Part shown: positions 12,185 to 18,561 of the stretch, one piece after another
Numbering within the stretch: position 1 is the stretch's first letter
Layout of the letters: every line of letters starts with the position of its first letter
Virus record (IMG/VR): IMGVR_UViG_3300031707_000110
Location: 1-31,751 of that record
DNA: 31,751 nucleotides
DNA from: a virus
Strand: one strand, 5' to 3'
Position numbers and translations under genes: made by a program
Notes under the pieces: model-generated
Databases searched by the model: none
Told to the model about the DNA's origin: nothing
What the model saw: the letters and a program-made list of their open reading frames with translations, nothing else

Positions 12185-13074
12185 AATTTGAAATTATTAT
12201 GCCCTACAGGCCTTATTCTCATGGAGATTTAAGTTCGCCACATGGGGATTTAGTACAGCTTGAAGATGATAGCTGGAGAAATAGTTCTGGAAAGATCTTC
12301 AAGGAAGGATTAGAATATGAAAAACATCGAGTCAGTATTCGACAAGCAATAGAGGCTTTGAATAAAAATTCTTTCTACAAACATCACATAATAGTTGCGA
12401 TAGATTCGGATGTTTATCCAAATAAATCTTTTTTAAATAATTTTGAAAATGTATCTATCATTAAGTCAGAATTTAAAGTCCCTAAAGAACATTATGGAGT
12501 AAGAATGCCTCTTGCTTGTAAGGCTGCTATTGATTCTCTTCCGGGGGAAGGTTTTCTTTGCCATGTGTATTTAGCTGATACTATTTGCTCTAAGAATTGG
12601 GATAAATACATAGTTGAGGCTATTAATAGGCTTGGAGAAGATAAAGTGTATGTCCCTATTTGGGTTGAAGGTTCTCATGGGGCGTTTCAAGAATTAGTTG
12701 GAATAGAATTGACACCTGATTTTATCTGGGAAAAATGTTCTAAAAAAATTGCTGCTGGAGCGTTTTTTCTTCCGGATCCTAGACGAAGCTATATCCAAGA
12801 AGAAGATTTTGAACACTACATTGAAATATTGCAGAAGGGAAACAGAGATTGTATTATTGAGAATTGTGGGGGAAGAATATTTGGTTGGCTGATATGTTTA
12901 TGTATGAAAATTTCTTATGCCAAGCAAATAAAATTTGATATCACTGATGTACATTCTATAGATACTAAGTTTGATTCACAACTTGGTGGATTGGGATTGA
13001 AGAAAGTAGTGGTTACGAACTCATTTATCTGGCATCCACAATGTTCGCATTTAGAACTAAGGTTGAAATATTAA
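12181..13074 (+). CDS. GT-A-type glycosyltransferase-like protein, 297 aa
   Basis: The ATG overlaps the previous TGA and follows GGGGAAAGGATAAT. The protein starts with FEIIMPYRPYSHGD and has a long helix leading to HHIIVAIDSDVYPN, where the Asp-rich strand end resembles the DxD region of GT-A enzymes; LCHVYLADTICSKNWDKYI resembles the acceptor-side segment of GT2 proteins. No membrane segments except possible hydrophobic patches near FGWLICLCM. Fold and role are inferred; substrate unknown. It is followed by a 45-nt gap and the dehydrase-like gene. Confidence 0.55.
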   Translation: MKFEIIMPYRPYSHGDLSSPHGDLVQLEDDSWRNSSGKIFKEGLEYEKHRVSIRQAIEALNKNSFYKHHIIVAIDSDVYPNKSFLNNFENVSIIKSEFKVPKEHYGVRMPLACKAAIDSLPGEGFLCHVYLADTICSKNWDKYIVEAINRLGEDKVYVPIWVEGSHGAFQELVGIELTPDFIWEKCSKKIAAGAFFLPDPRRSYIQEEDFEHYIEILQKGNRDCIIENCGGRIFGWLICLCMKISYAKQIKFDITDVHSIDTKFDSQLGGLGLKKVVVTNSFIWHPQCSHLELRLKY

Positions 13075-13119
13075 GTTTAAAATCTATAAACTATAAAGCA
13101 AGGAAGGAGATTTTACTCA

Positions 13120-14259
13120 ATGATTAAAGTTGGAGATTATTTCACAACTCCTGAAGATGAACAATCTGTATTAGAAGTTTTGAGATCTAATCGTTTGTCA
13201 GAGGGTAGTAAAGTCAGGGAATTTGAGGAGAAATGGGCTGAATTCTGTGGGACTAAATACTGCGTACTTACTAATTCTGGAACTTCCGCGTTGCTTGCTT
13301 GTCTGGAAGTGATGAAAGATATAACTAAACAAAGAAAGGTTTGGACATCGCCAAATACTTTTATATCCACCGTAAATGCCATAGTATTGTCTGGATTTGA
13401 GCCAGTATTCTCTGATGTGGATAAAGAAACCTTTGTTTTAAAACCGATACTCAATAGGGCTGGGATATTTCTGCCTGTCCATTTATATGGATACCCAGTA
13501 GATATGAACGAATTTAATTACTCTTGGATGATAGAAGATGCATGTGAGGCTCATGGTTCATTATATAAAGGCAAGAAAGTTGGTTCCATAGGGCTTATGG
13601 GATGTTTTTCTTTCTACATAGCCCACAACATCCAAGTCGGGGATATGGGGGCGATTATCACGAATGACCTTGAGATATATCGGGAATTAAAAAAGGTCAA
13701 GGCTCATGGCCGGATGTGCGAATGCACTGTTTGCCACAGGGCAGAGGGCAAGTGTCCGAATAAAGATAAAGGTTTTGATCCTCGCTTTACCCATACCCGA
13801 ATAGCTTATAACTTCAAAACTACTGAGATGCAAGCGGCGTTAGGGTTAAATCAACTCAAACATGCCGATGAAATAATCCGTAAGCGGCAAGAGAATGTTT
13901 TATACTTAAATACTGGTTTAAGAGATATAAAAGATTTACAACTCCCAATTTGGAATACAACAGTTAGTTATCTTGCATATCCTTTGATATTAAGAAATCC
14001 TGAGATAAACCGTAATGAATTCTGCAATAAGATTGAAAAAGCTGGAGTGGAAACTAGACCTTTCTTTTCTTGCGTACCTACACAACAACCTGCTTACGCA
14101 TATTTAAGAGAACAATGGAAAGACAAACTTCCTAATGCGGAATGGTTAGGGTTAAGAGGATTTCATATAGGGTGTCATCAATATTTGACAAAAGAAGAAT
14201 TAGATTTTATAATAGAGACAGTTAGAAAGGAAATTATTTATGATAGTAGAAAATATTGA
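13120..14259 (+). CDS. DegT-family RfbH/E1-like 3-dehydrase (Lys replaced by His, Fe-S cysteines), 379 aa
   Basis: ATG at 13120 follows AAGGAAGGAGATTTTACTCA. The fold type I PLP enzyme marks are clear: NSGTSALLACL (52-62), TSPNTFISTVNAIVLSG, HLYGYPVDM and IEDACEAHG (138-146) with the cofactor-binding Asp140. The residue that normally carries PLP as a Schiff base is not Lys but His169 (CFSFYIAHNI), as in ColD and RfbH/E1, which are 3-dehydrases rather than aminotransferases. Cys142, Cys200, Cys202 and Cys212 (plus Cys205) follow the E1 iron-sulfur spacing C-x57-C-x-C, differing only before the last Cys. It therefore probably removes the 3-hydroxyl from a nucleotide-linked 4-keto-6-deoxy sugar. 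Length is shorter than RfbH (about 437). No E3-type reductase is in the window. Confidence 0.82.
   Translation: MIKVGDYFTTPEDEQSVLEVLRSNRLSEGSKVREFEEKWAEFCGTKYCVLTNSGTSALLACLEVMKDITKQRKVWTSPNTFISTVNAIVLSGFEPVFSDVDKETFVLKPILNRAGIFLPVHLYGYPVDMNEFNYSWMIEDACEAHGSLYKGKKVGSIGLMGCFSFYIAHNIQVGDMGAIITNDLEIYRELKKVKAHGRMCECTVCHRAEGKCPNKDKGFDPRFTHTRIAYNFKTTEMQAALGLNQLKHADEIIRKRQENVLYLNTGLRDIKDLQLPIWNTTVSYLAYPLILRNPEINRNEFCNKIEKAGVETRPFFSCVPTQQPAYAYLREQWKDKLPNAEWLGLRGFHIGCHQYLTKEELDFIIETVRKEIIYDSRKY
14185..14213 (+). promoter_or_regulatory. Consensus sigma70 promoter inside the dehydrase gene
   Basis: TTGACA (14185-14190) and TATAAT (14208-14213) are both exact consensus hexamers, separated by 17 bp. The predicted start (about 14220) is 20 nt before the next gene's ATG at 14240. 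It lies in coding sequence for the C-terminus of the dehydrase, so it could be coincidental, but sequence-wise it is the strongest promoter in the window. Confidence 0.55.
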
Positions 14260-14908
14260 GATTCTTGAGTATAATAAAGATATTATGGAATTTAAAGGAG
14301 TTGATTTTAAGAGTATGCCGATAGATCAATGGCTTTATTTCTGCAAGGCTAATTTGACTTTTGGCGAACCCGGTATAGATTATTATGAACTTGCTGCTTT
14401 GCATCAAGCCTGTGAGATTTTTGGTAAACGATCATTAACGATAGTAGAAACAGGTATGTGTTTTGGCACTACTACCAGATATTTTTTAGTAAGGGTTATA
14501 AAATATGGCGGGGAATTACATACTTTTGAAGTTACTATCCGTGATAAATTCAAAGAAACTATGCAGGAACTCGGGCTTTGGGATAAAATAAATTTACATG
14601 GACATTCTATGAAAGACCCCTGGAGTAAAGAAATAGATGTTCTTTTTATAGATTCTGAACATGCTTTAGAAAATACATTAGGTGAGTATATGCATTTTAG
14701 AGAGTGGCTTAAAGCAGATTCAATTATAGGTTTTCATGACACTAATTGTTGTACTGGCGTAATAAAGGCTCTTGAGATGATACAGGAAGTCGACGAGTTA
14801 GAACTTATAAGTGAATGCAGTGATAGGGCTCATGCTGGGGTAAAATTCTTTAGAAGGAAGATTAAAAATAGGACAGATAGGCCTTGGAATACAGGAAAAA
14901 GAATATAG
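14240..14908 (+). CDS. CmcI-like (Methyltransf_24 type) methyltransferase, 222 aa
   Basis: The ATG at 14240 overlaps the dehydrase gene by 20 nt and follows AAAGGAAATTATTT. It contains LTIVETGMCFGTTTRYFLVR (about 66-85), the SAM-binding glycine-rich loop, then VLFIDSEHALENTLGEY and IIGFHDTN, which match the cephalosporin hydroxylase/CmcI-type methyltransferases with an Asp-Ser/Gly-x-His step. Such enzymes methylate sugars or small metabolites. It belongs to the same cluster as two similar domains (C-terminal part of 9303-11831 and 15954-16652). Confidence 0.8.
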   Translation: MIVENIEILEYNKDIMEFKGVDFKSMPIDQWLYFCKANLTFGEPGIDYYELAALHQACEIFGKRSLTIVETGMCFGTTTRYFLVRVIKYGGELHTFEVTIRDKFKETMQELGLWDKINLHGHSMKDPWSKEIDVLFIDSEHALENTLGEYMHFREWLKADSIIGFHDTNCCTGVIKALEMIQEVDELELISECSDRAHAGVKFFRRKIKNRTDRPWNTGKRI

Positions 14909-14910
14909 CC

Positions 14911-15960
14911 ATGACAATGACAAAAGAAAATAACACAAAAATTAAAAAATTCTTTAAAGACGATCCTGCAATTATGTGTCATCATAAACTTTTAGAAAAC
15001 GGACTTCCTGTCGCGGAAATCATAGAAGAAATAGAAGAAGATTCATCTATACTCAAAAAAAGCACTTGGGTGGAAGGTAATACTTTTGCTGAGGTAAAAC
15101 CTAGAGCAATAGAATGGTATCAATTCGGAATATTTTTTGCTGATATGAATAATTTAGGGATAACGGCATTCGATCTAGTGTATCAAAATATATTGCGTCG
15201 TTTAGACGGAAGAGTTATTATGTGCGATCTCGCGAAATTATATCCTTCAATAGATTTTCCAGAAGAGCCGATTGTAAAATATCTATTAAATAATGTATAT
15301 ATGTTGGAAGAGCATAAACAGGCTTTTCTGGAAGGATATATTACAAAAAGACCTATAAGCAAAGAAGGTCTTTTAGAAAAAGAATGTCAATTCAACTATG
15401 ACGGATATCAAGATCTCTACTGTAATGGCAAACTAATCCGTAAAGGAGTTAGATCAAATAAAAGGCTTTCTATGATTAAAGACGATTTTAATAATAAAAA
15501 TGTCTTAGATTTTGGATGCTCTATGGGAATGTTCTGCCGAGAGGCAAAAAGAAAAGGAGCATTTAAAGTATTGGGAGTAGATAATATAGTCCGGGGAAAA
15601 ATTAGGCATCTGATTGACCTTCCGGCTTATATTTCATATCTGGAAGGGCTTACTATCCAGTATCAATGTGCGGATATAGAACATATTAACTTAAAAAATA
15701 GAGTTACAGACACCAAATGGGATATAGTTTTCTTCTGTGCTATGCTGGGACATATTGCAGGAGACCGAGAAAATTATGTAAAATGGCTTAAAAGCATAAC
15801 AAAGGTGATATATTTTGAGTCTAATCTTGGAGGCACAGAAGAAAAAATTATGCCTTTTATAAATAGTATAGGATTTTCTAAGGTTGAATGTTTAGGAGAA
15901 AGTGGGGATCCTGATAGATATCCAAATAATCATTATATAATGTGGAGGTGCGAATGTTAG
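14911..15960 (+). CDS. Kinase-like domain fused to SAM methyltransferase, 349 aa
   Basis: The start is placed at ATG 14911, two bases after the previous stop; a TTG at 14884 in the same frame would add nine residues and cannot be excluded. The N-terminal half contains GITAFDLVYQNILRRLDGRV and IMCDLAKLYP, which match the catalytic loop (DLxxxNIL) and the following metal-binding Asp of protein-kinase-like folds such as the LPS/Kdo kinases. The C-terminal half is a methyltransferase (NVLDFGCSMGMFCREAKRKG, LGVDNI, WDIVFFCAMLGHIAG). The kinase glycine-rich loop is not obvious, so that half may be partial. Likely a sugar-modifying enzyme. Confidence 0.65.
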   Translation: MTMTKENNTKIKKFFKDDPAIMCHHKLLENGLPVAEIIEEIEEDSSILKKSTWVEGNTFAEVKPRAIEWYQFGIFFADMNNLGITAFDLVYQNILRRLDGRVIMCDLAKLYPSIDFPEEPIVKYLLNNVYMLEEHKQAFLEGYITKRPISKEGLLEKECQFNYDGYQDLYCNGKLIRKGVRSNKRLSMIKDDFNNKNVLDFGCSMGMFCREAKRKGAFKVLGVDNIVRGKIRHLIDLPAYISYLEGLTIQYQCADIEHINLKNRVTDTKWDIVFFCAMLGHIAGDRENYVKWLKSITKVIYFESNLGGTEEKIMPFINSIGFSKVECLGESGDPDRYPNNHYIMWRCEC

Positions 15961-16652
15961 ACAACTATAAAAACCCAATTTCTTTTGCTCCAGATATGGA
16001 TTATTTCAAAATTTATCCTGCGCCGATGTTTGAAGCAATGTTTAATCAGCATATAGGCCCTTGCAACTCAACTACTCCTTACTATGGGCCTCTTTTATAT
16101 TGGTTATGCCGAGCTGTAAATGCTTTAAACGTTATGGAAATAGGTATGGCTCAAGGTTGGTCTAGTTTCTTTATGGCAAGCGCAGTTAAAGATACAGGTG
16201 TTAGAAACGGTGTAGAAGGAATGTATTATGGAGTGGAGATATCAGATTGTACTGAATTATTTGATAGAATGAAGGCAAGAGGCGTAAATGCTAAACATAT
16301 TCATAAAGATTCATTAAAATTAATTCCTGCGGATTGGGATAATAAATTTCTTGATGTAGTATATCAAGATGGATGGCATTCGACCGAATATGTGTTAGAT
16401 GAATTAGCTATTTTAGCTCCTTATTTAAAAGATAATGGCAATGGTTATTGGGTAATGCACGATGTTTATAGTTGGTGTGAAGAAGGTTTTGCTGAAGTTA
16501 AAAAGCGCCACCCTAACTGGGAGTGTGTCAGATTTTTAACTAATTATGGTTTAGCGATATTCAGGAATATGGATAACTATGACTATAAAAAGAAATATTG
16601 GGATGGGCCTCAGAAGCCGGCATATCCGAATAGAGAGGAAATAGTAACATGA
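15954..16652 (+). CDS. CmcI-like methyltransferase, 232 aa
   Basis: ATG at 15954 follows GGAGGTGCGA and overlaps the previous TAG; a GTG at 15942 would contain the binding site itself. Motif I is NVMEIGMAQGWSSFFMASAV, followed by YYGVEISD and FLDVVYQDGWHSTEYVLDEL, then YWVMHDVYSW: the pattern of Methyltransf_24/CmcI enzymes with the D-G-x-H step. It ends with an ATGA overlap with the next glycosyltransferase. Confidence 0.8.
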   Translation: MLDNYKNPISFAPDMDYFKIYPAPMFEAMFNQHIGPCNSTTPYYGPLLYWLCRAVNALNVMEIGMAQGWSSFFMASAVKDTGVRNGVEGMYYGVEISDCTELFDRMKARGVNAKHIHKDSLKLIPADWDNKFLDVVYQDGWHSTEYVLDELAILAPYLKDNGNGYWVMHDVYSWCEEGFAEVKKRHPNWECVRFLTNYGLAIFRNMDNYDYKKKYWDGPQKPAYPNREEIVT

Positions 16653-17659
16653 AATCAAAATATGCATTTATTGTCTGCGCTGATATCCGTTATTTACCAG
16701 AGGTGATTGGGTTGTTAAACAGTCTTTCGTATGTCGGCAATACTTCTGATGTTCATTTCTATGGTTATCAAATACCTAAAGAAGTTCAAGAGCAATTTAT
16801 TCTTCTTGGTTATAATGTTATTTTCCACGAAATCAGTGATGAGGAGATAAGAATTAACCATGGTTTAAGCGAGGTTGTTTGCCGGAAGCGGTATTATTTC
16901 GCCAATGAAATAGGCCAAGATTATTCTGCTGTCTGTGTATTAGATGCGGATATGATATTTTGCCGAAATCCGATACAATTCTTTGAAATTGCAGAAAAAA
17001 CTGGATTTGTGTTAGGTGTCGTAAAGGAACAAAAAGAATCTTATAAACATCCTCATCATAAATTCAAAAATGAGTGGATAATGCCAGAAGGTTTTATTCC
17101 TGAATTTGATTTATGTAATTGCCCATTATTTGTAGATACTAAAATTTGGGGAGAGGCGCTAAAGAGAAGTTACGAAATATTTATTGATGGTTTTGATGAG
17201 ATGAAAGGCGATAATTTTAAAGGTCCAGATATGTCCGCGATGAATTTAATGCTTGCTAAATATGGTTCAGAAGGTAAGACTATCGGATTACCTAATGTTC
17301 AATGGTTAGGGACGAACGAGCAAAATTTAAAATTATATCAAAGAGCTGTAACCGATTACGGAAAAATAAAAACCGAAACAGGAACACCGATATACAGTTA
17401 TCATGGGCAATATTATCATCCTCGTTGGAGAAATGTGCAGTTAATGAATAGAGATCATTGCGCTAAAGGGTATTTTAAAGCAAGTGGAGATTCTCTTGAA
17501 TGTTCAAATAATATCGCGCGAGGCGCGATGAATCTACTTTATGAAAGATTTAAGAAGATGTTAGATTGGAAAATTATTATAGAAAAGAAAAATTATAGGC
17601 ATCCTGAAAAAAATACAGGTTATTTGGATATTGTTTCTGATGAGGATTTTTTAAAATGA
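16649..17659 (+). CDS. GT-A fold glycosyltransferase, 336 aa
   Basis: ATG at 16649 overlaps the previous TGA and follows GAGGAAATAGTAAC. KYAFIVCADIRYLPEVIGLL at the N-terminus is the nucleotide-binding strand and first helix; VCVLDADMIF (D99-A-D101) is the metal-binding DxD motif; FDLCNCPLFVDTKIW and DMSAMNLMLAKYG fit the acceptor region of GT8-like enzymes. No signal peptide or membrane segment. It would transfer a sugar from a nucleotide donor; donor and acceptor unknown. Confidence 0.7.
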   Translation: MKSKYAFIVCADIRYLPEVIGLLNSLSYVGNTSDVHFYGYQIPKEVQEQFILLGYNVIFHEISDEEIRINHGLSEVVCRKRYYFANEIGQDYSAVCVLDADMIFCRNPIQFFEIAEKTGFVLGVVKEQKESYKHPHHKFKNEWIMPEGFIPEFDLCNCPLFVDTKIWGEALKRSYEIFIDGFDEMKGDNFKGPDMSAMNLMLAKYGSEGKTIGLPNVQWLGTNEQNLKLYQRAVTDYGKIKTETGTPIYSYHGQYYHPRWRNVQLMNRDHCAKGYFKASGDSLECSNNIARGAMNLLYERFKKMLDWKIIIEKKNYRHPEKNTGYLDIVSDEDFLK

Positions 17660-18480
17660 ATATTGACAAACAGTCTGAAATATACGAACCAGAAAAGCAA
17701 GATATAAAACTTGCTCAAAAATTAAAAGAAGGCAATTACAAAAAAATTGTGTTAGTATCATGGCATGGCGCGGGAGACCAATGCATGCTTCGGGCTCCCC
17801 TTGAAAAATTAAGAGAAATGTTTCCTGATATTAGAATTGATGTAGCAGTTTGTGGCGGGCTTGACCAAAAAGCAATTATTCCTGAAGCGATAGAAGTCGG
17901 GGGGGATTGGAGGGAAACATTACCAAAAGAATACGATTTAGTAGTGCAGATAAATATGCCTTTAGAAAAATTGGAAGATTTATCTATGACGAAAGCAGAA
18001 GTTTGCTGTGAAACGGAACTAGGGATACCTAAAATATCCGGACATCTGCCTATCAAAAGAAAAAGATTAGTTGCAGTTCATTTCCATAACACTTCTGTCA
18101 GTTGGCTAACTAACCCTGATGAAGCGACAGCTAAGAAAATATGGGATGAAATTATTGAGGCGAAGTGTGTTCCATTAGAAACTTTATTTAAGCATCCTTT
18201 TTACAATGAAACAAGCAAGAAATTTGATTTTGTAGATAACCATGTAAGAAACTGGCCGGCAAGATTAGATACATTAATATCATTATTAGGTGCTTGTGAT
18301 GCATTGATTGCAGTAGTAAGTGGTAACTTTCATATAGGGTTATCTGTATTAGGTCCTAAAAAAGTAATGTTATTAGAGAAGGATTTGAAAGCTGAACATT
18401 TTACAAAATTACCCATAAAAAGGATTGATATTAAGGAATATCAAGATAATTCCATAAAAGAATGGCTTCAAACTTTATGA
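17656..18480 (+). CDS. GT9-like (heptosyltransferase-type) glycosyltransferase, 274 aa
   Basis: The ATG overlaps the previous TGA. KIVLVSWHGAGDQCMLRAPL near residue 30 corresponds to the N-terminal glycine loop of GT9 enzymes (compare SPGDILVMTNAI in the 9303 fusion). The C-terminal NWPARLDTLISLLGACDALI and AVVSGNFHIGLSVLGPKKVM are the donor-binding region with S-x-x-x-H. The protein is shorter than the usual 320-350 residues. It is the last gene of the sugar cluster and is followed by a terminator. Confidence 0.72.
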   Translation: MNIDKQSEIYEPEKQDIKLAQKLKEGNYKKIVLVSWHGAGDQCMLRAPLEKLREMFPDIRIDVAVCGGLDQKAIIPEAIEVGGDWRETLPKEYDLVVQINMPLEKLEDLSMTKAEVCCETELGIPKISGHLPIKRKRLVAVHFHNTSVSWLTNPDEATAKKIWDEIIEAKCVPLETLFKHPFYNETSKKFDFVDNHVRNWPARLDTLISLLGACDALIAVVSGNFHIGLSVLGPKKVMLLEKDLKAEHFTKLPIKRIDIKEYQDNSIKEWLQTL

Positions 18481-18502
18481 ATTAAGGTTTTCTATTAACC
18501 GA

Positions 18503-18545
18503 AAAATAGCCAAAATTATTGATACAAGATAGTTTTGGCTATTTT
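18503..18545 (+). terminator. Intrinsic terminator after the sugar cluster
   Basis: AAAATAGCCAAAA (18503-18515) and TTTTGGCTATTTT (18533-18545) form a perfect 13-bp stem with a 17-nt loop and T-rich 3' side. It separates the GT9-like gene from the LamG/Ser-rich gene. A weak promoter-like TTGATA (18519) with TTTTAT at 17-bp spacing lies in the loop and right arm and could restart transcription. Confidence 0.75.
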
Positions 18546-18561
18546 ATTTGAAGGATATAAG

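Noticed and set aside
17635-17659. CTGATGAG on the plus strand as another hammerhead
   Set aside because: It is in coding sequence with no hairpin before it and no GAAA partner. The same holds for CTGATGA at 18115, 24615, 26045 and 29024.
17662-17692. TTGACA near the start of the GT9-like gene as a promoter
   Set aside because: No -10 hexamer at proper distance; it is coding sequence.
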